A stretch of DNA of 53,565 bases from Gemmatimonadota bacterium (GCA_031127225.1 JARIEV010000006.1:1-53565), one strand, 5' to 3'. Positions 24,543-33,655 are shown, numbered from the stretch's first letter. Numbers and translations are program-made. Notes: a model not told the origin generated them from the letters alone.

Positions 24543-24618
24543 CAGCCGATGCTTCAGTTGTGAGACGGTTGTCTGTCTCAATCGGGGCGCACGCGTGCAG
24601 GACCGGAGCGTGGTCCGT

Positions 24619-25263
24619 CTAGCGCACCAGCGGCGCGATGATGTCTGCGAACGCGGTCCGTGCCCGGTTGAGTCGCGACTTGACCGTACCCAGGTTCACA
24701 CCGGTGATCTCGGCGATCTCCTCGTACGACTTCCCTTCGAGCTCGCGCAACACGAACACCTCGCGGTGGTGCGCCGGCAACTGCCCCACGGACTGCTCGA
24801 CCATCTCCCGCAGGTGGCGCTTGCGGAACATGTCGTCCGGACGCGTGTGGGTGTCTTCGAACTGCAACGGCCGGTCTTCGTCCTCGAACTTGGCCTTGAT
24901 CGTCTGGAACAGCACCAGCGGATTGCGCGAGCGGTTGCGCAGCTCGTTCTTGGCCAGATTCGACGCGATGGTATAGATCCACGTCGAGAACTTCTTGGAG
25001 CGATCAAAACGGCCGATGTGGCGGTACACCCGGATGAAGACCTCCTGCACGAGATCCTCCGCCCGGTCCCGATCACCGATCGTGCGGTAGATGAAGTTCA
25101 GCAGCCGACCCTGATACCGGTCGACGAGCTCTTCGAAGGCGCGTTCCTCGCCGCCGAGGAACGCCGACACCACATCACCATCCTCGAGCGTGCGCAGGTG
25201 CTCACGCACCGACACGGCAGGGGTACTCTGTGAGGTCAGTTTCGTGCGAGCCAGTTCGGCCAT
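24619..25263 (-). CDS. ECF-type RNA polymerase sigma factor (RpoE-like)
   Basis: This is a 214-residue sigma factor. Region 2 is seen as AFEELVDRYQGRLLNFIYRT, DRAEDLVQEVFIRVYRHI and FSTWIYTIASNLAKNELR. Region 4 is seen as LPAHHREVFVLRELEGKSYE and ITGVNLGTVKSRLNRARTAF. Regions 1 and 3 are absent, as in extracytoplasmic-function sigma factors. The ATG at 25263 has a strong GGAGGAGG site 10 bp upstream, so the longer frame is rejected. The next gene downstream encodes a zinc-finger anti-sigma factor, its likely partner. Regulon and stimulus are unknown; an AT-rich leftward promoter zone lies at 25390-25440. Confidence 0.95.
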   Translation of the reverse strand: MAELARTKLTSQSTPAVSVREHLRTLEDGDVVSAFLGGEERAFEELVDRYQGRLLNFIYRTIGDRDRAEDLVQEVFIRVYRHIGRFDRSKKFSTWIYTIASNLAKNELRNRSRNPLVLFQTIKAKFEDEDRPLQFEDTHTRPDDMFRKRHLREMVEQSVGQLPAHHREVFVLRELEGKSYEEIAEITGVNLGTVKSRLNRARTAFADIIAPLVR

Positions 25264-25527
25264 GGATCGAGTCCTCCTCCAGCGGTGACGCGAGTCGGCA
25301 GACTCGCGGGGCACCGACCAGATCGCCGGACGACCCGGACAACCATGTCAGTGCACACCAGGAGTAAGTGCATAGCGCGTGCCGTTGGGACCTTTTCGGA
25401 ACAAATCAATCTAACACATTGATATACAACGGCTTACAGAGCTGGCACGGGCATCACACCACGCTCGCCGCCGTCTCATTCCGACTCGATTGTCCCGAAT
25501 TGAGGACAATCAAAGAGGACAGATCTG
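25264..25527 (-). promoter_or_regulatory. Leader and promoter region of the ECF sigma gene
   Basis: No gene is seen. The stretch 25390-25440 is AT-rich against its surroundings and reads leftward as TTGTATATCAATGTGTTAG, which could supply a housekeeping promoter. The sequence GTTCCGAAAAGG farther down has a GGAAC on the opposite strand, like an ECF -35, but it points away from the sigma gene. The untranslated leader would be over 100 nt. Confidence 0.35.
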
Positions 25528-26076
25528 TCAGTTGAGCCGGAATCCGGCCGTGTAGAGCAGGGCAAGCGCCGTCTTGGCATCCTGAATCTCGCCCTGCTCG
25601 ATCATGGACAGCGCCCGCGACAGCTTGGTCGGCGCCAGCTCCATGAACTCGTCCGCTTCCCGTTTGGCCTCGCCGGCCACCAGTCCGGTGGCCACGAACA
25701 GATGGATCTTTTCGTCAGTGAAGCCCGGGGTCGTGAACATCGTGAACAGGTGCTCCACGCGGGTGGCGGTGTAGCCGGTTTCCTCCGCCAGTTCGCGATG
25801 GGCACAGGCCAGAGGAGCCTCACCGGGATCGAGACGACCGGCTGGGATCTCGTACAGGTACCCCTCGGCGGCGTAGCGGTACTGCCGAATCAGCAGGACC
25901 TCCGGGTCATCGTCGAGGTCGCCCAGGAGCGGCACCACGGCGCTGGCCCCCGGGTGACGTACCATCTCGAGCTCCCCCGTCGACCCGTCGGGAAAACGCA
26001 CCGTGTCGAGGTCGATCGAGATCACGCGCCCAGTGTAGCCGCGCGTCCCGCCAATCTTGCCAGGGCCGTCGCTCAT
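25528..26076 (-). CDS. Nudix hydrolase, ADP-ribose pyrophosphatase type
   Basis: This is a 182-residue protein with a complete Nudix box: AGRLDPGE followed by HRELAEETGY, matching Gx5Ex7REUxEExGU. The upstream text GASAVVPLLGDLDDDPEVLL and IRQYRYAAEGYLYEIPAG, and the later FTTPGFTDEKIHLFVATGL, are typical of NudF-like enzymes that split ADP-ribose and related nucleoside diphosphate sugars. Its ATG overlaps the stop of the SET-domain gene (ATGA), so the two are translated together. Cleaning up ADP-ribose or a nucleotide by-product is the most likely role. Confidence 0.92.
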   Translation of the reverse strand: MSDGPGKIGGTRGYTGRVISIDLDTVRFPDGSTGELEMVRHPGASAVVPLLGDLDDDPEVLLIRQYRYAAEGYLYEIPAGRLDPGEAPLACAHRELAEETGYTATRVEHLFTMFTTPGFTDEKIHLFVATGLVAGEAKREADEFMELAPTKLSRALSMIEQGEIQDAKTALALLYTAGFRLN

Positions 26077-26744
26077 CGGGGCTGCCTGGCCGGCGCCTTC
26101 TTACTGGCCGCCTTTTTGAGGGATGCCTTCTTCGCGCCCGTCTTCACCCCTTTCTTCGGCTTTTTGGGCAGGGGCACATCGTTGCCGGCCAGCCACTGCT
26201 TGATTGTCGGACGCAGATACACCGGAATCCGCAGGATCGTCCCGCGGCACTTCGCCGTGCCGCAGCGACAGGCGTAGTAGCGCACGTCCTCCGGCTCGTA
26301 ATCGTCCTGCCACTCGAAACGGTAATCGTAGGCAAGCTCCGTTTCCGGCTTGATCCCCTTGATCGCCTTGATCCAGATGTGACCGTCCTCGATCTCGGTC
26401 TCGCAGTTCGGATCGCACGAGTGATTGATGAAGCGCGCGTCGTTCCCGCCGTAGCGCGCGTCGAGCACGGTGTCATCATCGAGCACGAACAGGAACGTGT
26501 GGTGCCGGCCTTCGTTGTCATCGTACCGACGATCGGCTTCCTCGTGCGTGATCGGCTGCCCCCAGTACTCGTCGATCTTCTTGCCCTTGCGGATCGGCAG
26601 AATCGCGAAGGCGCCGCGCCCCTGAATTTTCGAGCGGCGCACCTCGTAGTACGGCGACTTCGGCGGCTTCACACGCTTCGGGGCCTTCGTCACGGCGGGC
26701 GTCTTCACAGCGGGCGTCTTCACGGACTTCTTGACTGGCGACAC
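26073..26744 (-). CDS. SET-domain lysine methyltransferase with lysine-rich tails
   Basis: This is a 223-residue protein. Residues 32-170 form a SET domain: SKIQGRGAFAILPIRKG, RFINHSCDPNC (104-114), ELAYDYRF (136-143) and a post-SET cysteine set (Cys159, 161, 166 in ACRCGTAKCRG). All S-adenosylmethionine-binding and pseudoknot features of eukaryotic-type SET enzymes are present. The N-terminal 30 residues (KTPAVKTPAVTKAPK) and the last 35 (KKPKKGVKTGAKKASLKKAA) are Lys/Ala/Pro-rich, like histone H1 or bacterial Hc1 tails. The tails may bind nucleic acid or be self-methylation sites. The start is GTG 26744, six bases after the M16 subunit stop. The substrate is unknown. Confidence 0.9.
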   Translation of the reverse strand: MSPVKKSVKTPAVKTPAVTKAPKRVKPPKSPYYEVRRSKIQGRGAFAILPIRKGKKIDEYWGQPITHEEADRRYDDNEGRHHTFLFVLDDDTVLDARYGGNDARFINHSCDPNCETEIEDGHIWIKAIKGIKPETELAYDYRFEWQDDYEPEDVRYYACRCGTAKCRGTILRIPVYLRPTIKQWLAGNDVPLPKKPKKGVKTGAKKASLKKAASKKAPARQPR

Positions 26745-26750
26745 GTCGAT

Positions 26751-28187
26751 TCAGGTGGAGGAGGAAGAAGACACGGGCTCGGCAGCGACATCATCGTCTG
26801 TCGGTTCATACACGGTGACCGGTCCGAGTTGCAGCGCCTCGACCGATGCACGGACCGCATTGGCATCACCCACCACCACAACCTGCAACCGGCTCGGATC
26901 GAGGTGCGTCTGCGCCACCCGCAACACGTCCTGCGCCGTGACGGCCTTCACCCGGTCGCGGTACGTATCGAAGTAGTTCGTGGGCAAGCGGAAGATCTCC
27001 ACGTTCGCGAGGCCACCCGCCACCTCGGCGGTGGTCTCGAACCGGATCGGAAAAACCCCTACCAGGTAACTCGTGGCCAGTGACAGCTCGGCCTCAGACA
27101 CCGGGGCTTCGCGGATACGCGTGAATTCCAGCGCGATCTCGCGCAGGGCATCGGCGGTCACTGCCGTCTCCACGGCGGTCGAGATCTCGAACGGACTTGC
27201 CGCGCGGCGCCAGTCGAACGCCGAATGCGCGCCGTAGGTGTACGCGTGCACTTCGCGCAGATTCAGATTGAGACGCGACGAAAACAGTCCGCCCAGAATC
27301 GCGTTCATCACCACCACGGGGAAGTAGTCCTCGTGCAGGCGCGGAATCGCCACGTGGCCCACGCGCACTTCCGACTGCGACGCGTCCGGTTTGTGCACCA
27401 GATGCACGCGTGGCTCTGCATAGCGCTGCGCATCGAGCGGTTCCGTAACCGGCGGCGCATTGCCGGTCCAGTCACCGAAGTGCGTGCTCGCCAGTTTCAC
27501 GGCGCGCTCCACATCGATGTCGCCCACGATCATCAACGCCGTCGCGTCGGGACGATAGAACTCGGCGTGATACGCCTCCACGCGCTCGCGGGTGAGTCGC
27601 ATGATGCTCGCTTCGTCACCACCCGCCAATCGCGCGAAGCGCGACGCTTTCTGGTACAGCAGGCGCGAGAAGAACACATCCGACAGCCCGCGCGGTTCGG
27701 CCCGTAGCTGCGCGAGATCGGCCAGACGCTCGCCGCGCATACGCTCCAGCTCCGACTCCGGAAACGCAGGATGGCGCAGCACTTCCGACAGCACGGCCAC
27801 GGCATCGTCGATCCGGCTGGACAACGCCGTGATCTGCACGATCGCCGAGTCCCAGTCGGCGCCAGTGTCGAGCGTCGTGCCCAGCATCTCGAGACGCGAC
27901 GTCAGCTCGAGCGCGTTCATGTCGCGCGTCCCTTCCGCGAGCGCCCGCGTGGTGAGCTGCGCCAGCCCTTCGTAGTCGCGCGGATCACGCGTGGCACCCG
28001 CCTCGACCACCGCCAAGGTGGTCACCACCGGATAGGCCGGCACCGGGGCCACGATCACGCGAAGACCGTTGGCCAGAATGCGCGTCACAAAGTGCGGGAA
28101 CCGGTAGTCGCTCGGCGTGCCGGCGGCAGGACGCGGCGGCGCGGGAGGGGTCTCGGTCATGGGAGCGGTGGATGGTGAATCAGTCAC
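26751..28187 (-). CDS. M16-family peptidase-like subunit lacking the zinc motif
   Basis: This is a 478-residue protein with two M16 domains. The position of the zinc motif reads YEGLAQLTTRALAEGT, with no HxxEH, so it cannot bind zinc. The rest of the fold is kept (FPHFVTRILANGLRVIVAPV, FYRPDATALMIVGDID, LNLNLREVHAYTYGAHSAF with the R/Y pair). In two-subunit M16 enzymes such a partner completes the chamber and binds substrate through the R/Y pair while the other subunit cuts. The start is GTG overlapping the catalytic subunit stop (GTGA), fitting a 1:1 complex. The N-terminus is Pro-rich and has no signal peptide, so the complex is probably cytoplasmic. Confidence 0.9.
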   Translation of the reverse strand: MTDSPSTAPMTETPPAPPRPAAGTPSDYRFPHFVTRILANGLRVIVAPVPAYPVVTTLAVVEAGATRDPRDYEGLAQLTTRALAEGTRDMNALELTSRLEMLGTTLDTGADWDSAIVQITALSSRIDDAVAVLSEVLRHPAFPESELERMRGERLADLAQLRAEPRGLSDVFFSRLLYQKASRFARLAGGDEASIMRLTRERVEAYHAEFYRPDATALMIVGDIDVERAVKLASTHFGDWTGNAPPVTEPLDAQRYAEPRVHLVHKPDASQSEVRVGHVAIPRLHEDYFPVVVMNAILGGLFSSRLNLNLREVHAYTYGAHSAFDWRRAASPFEISTAVETAVTADALREIALEFTRIREAPVSEAELSLATSYLVGVFPIRFETTAEVAGGLANVEIFRLPTNYFDTYRDRVKAVTAQDVLRVAQTHLDPSRLQVVVVGDANAVRASVEALQLGPVTVYEPTDDDVAAEPVSSSSST

Positions 28188-29476
28188 GCGACCACCTCCG
28201 CCGGCGCCGGCGCATCGGCCGGCACGTACAGCAGCAGCGCCCGGTTATCGGGACCGAGACGCTCGCGCGCGAGCGCGGACACATCGGCGGTGCTCGTGGC
28301 AGCATAGCGTGCCACCTGCTCATTGATGAGCGTGGGATCGCCGAAATACGTGGCAAACCGCGACAGCTGGTCGGCACGTTCGGCGGCCGACTGCATGCTC
28401 GTCACAAAGCTTGTTTCGATGAGCGCGCGCGCCCGGGTGACTTCCATGTCGGTCACCCCGTTCACGTGGATGGCATCGAGTTCGGCCAGCACCGCCCGCT
28501 CGAGCTCCTCCGGCGTCACGTCCGGATGCGCCGTGGCGTCCACGATCAACAGGTCGCTCCCCTTGGCGAGATCGTACGTGAACGCCCCCGCCTGCGACGC
28601 GATCCGCTGACGACGCACCAACGACTGTTCCAGTCGGCACCCCGTCCGGAGCCCCAGCACGGCAGACGCCAGCGACGCCGCGTAGTACCCGTCGGTGCCG
28701 AAGACGGGAGTCCGACACGCCACGAACAGCCGCGGCAACGCCACAGCATCGGGGACCACCTCGCGACGCGTGTTACCGAACTTGGGGGGCAAGGTCATGT
28801 CCCGCAGCGGCGGGCGGGCCGTCCCCCGGGGAATGCCACCGTAGTACGACTCGATCAGCCGCATCGTCTCGGCCCGGTCGAAATCACCGGCCACCGTGAG
28901 CACCGCGTTGTCTGGGGTGTAGTACGTCCGGAAGAAGTCCGCCACGTCGTCCAACGACGCGTCGGTGAGATGCTCCATGGACCCGATCAACGAGTGATGG
29001 AACGGATGCTCCTCCGGGAAGCAGAGCGCCGGCAGACGCTCCCACCACGTACCGTACGGCTGATTGTCCACCGACCAGCGACGCTCGTTCTTCACGACGT
29101 CGCGTTGCGTGTCGAGCTTCTGCTGGGTGAGCCCCGGCAGCATCCGCCCCATGCGATCCGCTTCGAGCCACAGGGCCATCGCGATCTGGTGCGACGGCAC
29201 GGTTTCGTAATAATTGGTCCGGTCGAGCCATGTGGACCCGTTCAGGGTACCACCTGCACGCTGCACCAGTTCGAAATGCTCGTTGGCGTCGACATTGGCC
29301 GACCCCTGAAACAGCATATGTTCGAAGAGATGAGCAAAACCGGTGCGATCGAGCCGTTCATTGGCCGATCCCACGTGATACCACAAATTCACCGCAACGA
29401 TCGGCGCTGTGTGATCCTCGGAGAGCACCACATGCAGGCCGTTCGGGAGGTGGTAGCTCTCGACTGGAATGCGCAT
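28184..29476 (-). CDS. M16-family zinc metallopeptidase, catalytic subunit
   Basis: This is a 430-residue peptidase. The inverted zinc motif HLFEH lies at 49-53 (GFAHLFEHMLFQGS) and the distal Glu ligand is near 131 (VKNERRWSVDNQP). The second M16 half is seen at RREVVPDAVALPRLFVACRT. Typical bacterial two-subunit M16 peptidases degrade peptides inside a clamshell chamber. There is no signal peptide. It is the first gene of a four-gene leftward unit: catalytic M16, non-catalytic M16, SET methyltransferase, Nudix. The ATG at 29476 lies just after CAATATTGAACC. Confidence 0.93.
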   Translation of the reverse strand: MRIPVESYHLPNGLHVVLSEDHTAPIVAVNLWYHVGSANERLDRTGFAHLFEHMLFQGSANVDANEHFELVQRAGGTLNGSTWLDRTNYYETVPSHQIAMALWLEADRMGRMLPGLTQQKLDTQRDVVKNERRWSVDNQPYGTWWERLPALCFPEEHPFHHSLIGSMEHLTDASLDDVADFFRTYYTPDNAVLTVAGDFDRAETMRLIESYYGGIPRGTARPPLRDMTLPPKFGNTRREVVPDAVALPRLFVACRTPVFGTDGYYAASLASAVLGLRTGCRLEQSLVRRQRIASQAGAFTYDLAKGSDLLIVDATAHPDVTPEELERAVLAELDAIHVNGVTDMEVTRARALIETSFVTSMQSAAERADQLSRFATYFGDPTLINEQVARYAATSTADVSALARERLGPDNRALLLYVPADAPAPAEVVA

Positions 29477-29616
29477 GGTTCAATATTGGGGGGCTGGTCA
29501 CAGAACTCGGAACCCCATTCGTGCGCATCTTTCTGTTGCGTCGTCATGGTTTCGGTGCCACATCGCGCGTCTTTCGGCGTGACCACGGTCGCGCCGGCTT
29601 TCCCTCACTTCGTCCA

Positions 29617-31461
29617 ATGACTCTCTCGATCCGACGAGCCGGCCGGCCGGCGCTCCTGCTGCTGACCACGATCGGTGTGCTGGCGGCCTGTGGCAGCGAC
29701 CCGCAAGTGCCCACGGCAGCCGTCGCGACAGCGGGCACGTCCGTGGCCGCCACCGTCGCGGCGGTGGTGACCACCGTGCCCGCGGTCCGGATTACCGACG
29801 CCAAAGGGAAGGGGATCAAGAACGTGCTCGTGCGCTGGCGCATTGCGAGCGGCGGCGGCACCGTGCTGAACGACTCCGTGCGCACCACCGCCAGTGGCGA
29901 AGCCAGCGCCGGTGGTTGGACGCTCGGCACCACGGCGGGGCAGCAGACGCTCCAGGCCACGGCAGAGGGGCTCAGCGCCGTCACCTTTACCGCCACCGCG
30001 GCGCCTGGCCCGCTCGCCCGGTTGTCGGCGGTAAGCATCGGCGACCAGCAGGCACCGGTGAACACCGTGGTGCCATCGCTCCCGGCCGTCCGTGCAGAAG
30101 ACCAATACGGCAACGCCGTCACGGGAGCGTCCGTCACCTTCACCCTCGTGCAGGGGATCGGTACGTTAGACGGGGCACAGCAGTCCAGTAACACCGAGGG
30201 CGTAGCCCGCATCGGTGGCTGGAAACTCGGCACCGCCATCGGCCAGCAGATCGTCACGGCCACCGCCACCGGCGTCAATCCGGCCATCTTCAGCGTCAAC
30301 GCGCTGGCTGGTCCCCCGACCAATCTCGTGAAGTTCGTGGGCGATAATCAGGCCGGCGTCGCCAACCTCAACATCACCACACCTCCCGGAGTGCGGGTCA
30401 CCGACGCCTTCGGCAACCCGGTCGGCACCGTGCCGGTCACCTTCACACCCGGCGCCAACTCGGGCTCCGTGACCGGCGGCACCGTCATCTCCGATCCCGC
30501 CACCGGGACCGCCTTCGTCGGAAGCTGGCAGCTCGGCACCGCCGGCACCCAGACGCTTACCGCATCCAGCAGCGCGATTCCCGGTGCCGCGGTGACGTTC
30601 ACCTCCACCGTTACCACCTCCGCCTTCAACATCGACGTCCGCTTCATCGGCGACGCCTCGCTCCCCGTACGCACCGCCTTCGCAAATGCCGTCGCCAAAT
30701 GGCGACGGGTCATCGTGGGCAGCACCGGCACGGTCAATGTGAACATCGCGGCCGGCGACTGCGGACGTTGGGCGCCCGCCCTATCCGGATCGGTGCAGAA
30801 CGTGGTGATCTTTGCCCGCATTGACTCCATTGACGGCGCGGGCACCTCGGGCAGCGGCAACATTCTCGGCCAGGCCAGCCCCTGCTACGTGAATGCCAAC
30901 GCCATCCCGTTTCTCGGGTTCATGGAATTCGACAGCTACGATGTGGAGCAGCTGGTGGCACGCGGACAGTTCGAAAAAGTCGTGCTGCACGAAATCGGAC
31001 ACGTCCTGGGCATCGGCACCATCTGGAATTTCCGGCGCACCCTGCTCAACACCACGGTGACGGGTGATCCGTATTTCGTGGGGACCGAAGCGCGCACACA
31101 GTTCGCCGCGATCAACAGCGTCATGTACGGCGGCAATCCGGTGCCGGTCGAGAACACCGGTGGCACCGGTACGATCAACTCGCACTGGCGCACGTCTGTC
31201 ATGGGACGCGAACTCATGCAGGGCTTCGCCGTCAATGCCGCGCAACCGCTCAGCCGCATCACCGTCGGGTCCCTCAAGGACCTGGGCTACACCGTGAACC
31301 TCGCAGGTGCCGACGTGTTCTCGCTGACCGCCGCACTGCGCAGCGGGTTCGGCTTCGACGCCGACGTCGATGCCGGAACGCCATATCGCGATGTAATCCC
31401 GGATATCGTCATCAAGCAGCGCCTGCCCGACGGAACGATTGTCCCCGTGCTGCGGCGCTGA
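29617..31461 (+). CDS. Ig-repeat lipoprotein with leishmanolysin-like (M8) metallopeptidase domain
   Basis: This is a 614-residue protein. The lipobox LAAC follows a signal peptide, so it is surface or periplasmic. Three invasin-type Ig repeats follow (about residues 30-330), each ending in a shared pattern such as GGWTLGTTAGQQTLQATAEG, GGWKLGTAIGQQIVTATATG and GSWQLGTAGTQTLTASSS. The peptidase domain has VVLHEIGHVLGIGTIW (HEIGH 458-462), a distant SHWR that supplies the third His, and the Met-turn ELMQGF, as in M8 peptidases. It is a likely secreted protease or adhesin-protease. The longer upstream frame is rejected because it covers the divergent promoter and lacks a signal peptide. Confidence 0.86.
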   Translation: MTLSIRRAGRPALLLLTTIGVLAACGSDPQVPTAAVATAGTSVAATVAAVVTTVPAVRITDAKGKGIKNVLVRWRIASGGGTVLNDSVRTTASGEASAGGWTLGTTAGQQTLQATAEGLSAVTFTATAAPGPLARLSAVSIGDQQAPVNTVVPSLPAVRAEDQYGNAVTGASVTFTLVQGIGTLDGAQQSSNTEGVARIGGWKLGTAIGQQIVTATATGVNPAIFSVNALAGPPTNLVKFVGDNQAGVANLNITTPPGVRVTDAFGNPVGTVPVTFTPGANSGSVTGGTVISDPATGTAFVGSWQLGTAGTQTLTASSSAIPGAAVTFTSTVTTSAFNIDVRFIGDASLPVRTAFANAVAKWRRVIVGSTGTVNVNIAAGDCGRWAPALSGSVQNVVIFARIDSIDGAGTSGSGNILGQASPCYVNANAIPFLGFMEFDSYDVEQLVARGQFEKVVLHEIGHVLGIGTIWNFRRTLLNTTVTGDPYFVGTEARTQFAAINSVMYGGNPVPVENTGGTGTINSHWRTSVMGRELMQGFAVNAAQPLSRITVGSLKDLGYTVNLAGADVFSLTAALRSGFGFDADVDAGTPYRDVIPDIVIKQRLPDGTIVPVLRR

Positions 31462-31498
31462 CCCAGCCAAGGCGTCACCGACCGACCGCGCGCCGGAG

Positions 31499-32179
31499 CT
31501 ACCGCGCGGTCGACTCGCGCACAGTCTGGCCGGTCAGCCTGAGCCACAGAAGCAGGGCGACATCGGTGGGCAGGGCGATCGACTCACGCAGCATGTACTC
31601 GACGGCCACCGCACGGTTAGCTGAGATGGGACTCGTCCGCGTGGGTGACGGCAGTGGATGCAGGCCGTGCAGCCGCGCGAGCACATCGAGCCGCAGCATG
31701 TGAAACGGATCGCTCACGAGCAGCACACGAGGGCGCACGAGCACCGTGTCGCCGCGACGCCCGGTACGTGACGCCTGCAGCAATTGCGCAGCCCCTTCCA
31801 TCGAGGCCAGCGAGGTCCGGCCGGCCGTCTCGAGCAGAATGACCCGAGTCGGCACCCCGCGCCGCACCAGATACCGGCGGCCCGCCGCCGCTTCGCTGAT
31901 CTGGTCACCCGGACGTCGCCCACCGGTCAGCACCACGCGATCGGCCCGCGCACCGTTCCATAAGCCCAGCGCATGATCGAGACGGGCCCGGAGTACCGGC
32001 GAGGGGCGCCCCCCGTAGTGCGCCGCGCCAAGCACCACGATGGCGTTGGCATGACCCGACGCCGACCGACGCGACCAAATGAATATCAGCGCCACGCACA
32101 GCACCCACCCCATCAGCAACGTGCCGATGACGCGAGACATGAACGAGGGGCGGCGGCGCCGATCGGTTGCGCGGTCCAT
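31499..32179 (-). CDS. YdcF/DUF218-family protein
   Basis: This is a 226-residue protein. One N-terminal membrane helix (VIGTLLMGWVLCVALIFIW) is followed by the DUF218 domain: ANAIVVLGAAHYGGRPSPVL, RADRVVLTGGRRPGD, RRYLVRRGVPTRVILLETAG, and VLLVSDPFHMLRLDVLARLH. Family members include YdcF and SanA, some of which bind S-adenosylmethionine or act in envelope integrity. The start at 32179 gives a charged 13-residue leader; the ATG at 32140 is an alternative. It stands alone between the M8 peptidase and the beta-CASP gene. Confidence 0.85.
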   Translation of the reverse strand: MDRATDRRRRPSFMSRVIGTLLMGWVLCVALIFIWSRRSASGHANAIVVLGAAHYGGRPSPVLRARLDHALGLWNGARADRVVLTGGRRPGDQISEAAAGRRYLVRRGVPTRVILLETAGRTSLASMEGAAQLLQASRTGRRGDTVLVRPRVLLVSDPFHMLRLDVLARLHGLHPLPSPTRTSPISANRAVAVEYMLRESIALPTDVALLLWLRLTGQTVRESTAR

Positions 32180-32241
32180 ACAGCCAAACTAGTCCATCCA
32201 CCGGCTATGCGAAGGCGTGCAGGGCAGGCCCCGCCGCGCGA

Positions 32242-33645
32242 TTACAGCGTGACGACGGTACCGGGCGCGGGAATGTCCACGGTGAAACGGTCGCCGCGCA
32301 GTCGTTCGGCAAACGCCGTCTGTGCCTCGGATTCGCCGTGTACCAGATACACGTGCGGGTGATCCCGCCCGTCGGCGGCACCGCCGGTGCGCACCGACGA
32401 CAACCATGTATGCAGCTCCGTACGATCTGCGTGCGCACTGTATCCGTTCAATACTTCCACCTGCGCCGTCAGCTCGACCTCATCACCGAACACCTTGATA
32501 ATCGGCCGCCCTTCCAGAATGCGCCGCCCCAGCGTGTGTTCGGCCATGAAACCGACGATCAGGATGGTATTGCGCGGATCGTTCGCGCCGTTGCGCAGGT
32601 GGTGCAGAATGCGCCCCGACTCGGCCATCCCTGACGCCGCAATGATCACCATCGGCCCACGCATGGTGTTCAGTCCCTTCGACTCATTCACATCGCGCGT
32701 GAACTTCACCAGCGGGAAGTCGAACAGATCAGTGGTATGCCGCACCAGATCTTCGCTGTGATCGAACACTTCCGGATGCATCGCAAACACTGACGTGGCA
32801 TCCGTGGCCAGTGGTGAATCGATAAAGATCGGGACGGCTGGAATCTTCCCGGCACGGTGCAGCTGGTGCAGGTCGTACACCAACTCCTGGGTGCGTCCCA
32901 CAGCGAAGGCGGGAATGAGCACACGCCCGCCGCGGGCGGCGGTCTCGCGTACCACGCGGCCGAGCTCTTCGCGCGCGCCCTCTACAGACTCATGATCGCG
33001 GTTGCCGTACGTGCTTTCACACAGCACCACATCGGCACCGCCGGTCGGCGGCGATGGATCGCGGATGATCGGCAGATCACATCGCCCCACGTCACCCGAA
33101 AAGATCACGCGACGCATCGTGTCACCTTCGCGCAGCTCCAGCACGACCGAGGCACTGCCAAGAATGTGCCCCGCCTCCCAATACTGCGCGCGAATCCCGT
33201 CCGTCACGTCAAACCACTTGGCGTACGGCATGCCGATCATCTGCTCCAGCGTGCGCGTCGCATCCTCGATGGAGTACAGCGGCGCCGCATGCGGCCGCCC
33301 GTGCCGGGTGAGAAATTCCGCGTCTTTTTCCTGGATGTGCGCCGAGTCGGCCAGCATCAGCGCACACAGGTCGCGCGTGGCCGCGGTCGCCCAGATGGAC
33401 TTGCGGTAGCCGTTGGCCACGAGAAACGGCAAACGGCCGGAGTGATCGATGTGCGCGTGGGAGAGGATCACCGCGTCGATCTGATCCACCGGCAGTGGCA
33501 GCCGCGCGTTTTTGGCGTGGCTCTCGCTGCGCTTGCCCTGAAACAGGCCGCAATCGAGCAGCACGGTGCGCGATCCCACCCGCACGATGTGACATGAGCC
33601 GGTCACCTCCTGCGCGGCACCCGAAAACTCGATGTGCATACTCAT
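32242..33645 (-). CDS. Metallo-beta-lactamase/beta-CASP RNA-processing-type nuclease
   Basis: This is a 467-residue protein. The MBL motifs are HAHIDHSG, AGHILGSASV and FSGDVGRCD. The beta-CASP section is seen in RVLIPAFAVGRTQELVYDLH and IIAASGMAESGRILHHL. The C-terminal RMMBL part has VEVLNGYSAHADRTELHTWL and HPHVYLVHGESEAQTAFAER. This matches CPSF73-like bacterial and archaeal exonucleases or endonucleases of RNA. It is placed 10 bp downstream of an ArsR-type regulator, which suggests regulated expression. An additional ATG two codons later (33639) is possible. Confidence 0.9.
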   Translation of the reverse strand: MSMHIEFSGAAQEVTGSCHIVRVGSRTVLLDCGLFQGKRSESHAKNARLPLPVDQIDAVILSHAHIDHSGRLPFLVANGYRKSIWATAATRDLCALMLADSAHIQEKDAEFLTRHGRPHAAPLYSIEDATRTLEQMIGMPYAKWFDVTDGIRAQYWEAGHILGSASVVLELREGDTMRRVIFSGDVGRCDLPIIRDPSPPTGGADVVLCESTYGNRDHESVEGAREELGRVVRETAARGGRVLIPAFAVGRTQELVYDLHQLHRAGKIPAVPIFIDSPLATDATSVFAMHPEVFDHSEDLVRHTTDLFDFPLVKFTRDVNESKGLNTMRGPMVIIAASGMAESGRILHHLRNGANDPRNTILIVGFMAEHTLGRRILEGRPIIKVFGDEVELTAQVEVLNGYSAHADRTELHTWLSSVRTGGAADGRDHPHVYLVHGESEAQTAFAERLRGDRFTVDIPAPGTVVTL

Positions 33646-33655
33646 TGTGACTGCG

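Noticed and set aside
26751-28187. Second active M16 peptidase
   Set aside because: The HxxEH motif is replaced by GLAQLTTRA, so zinc binding is not possible.
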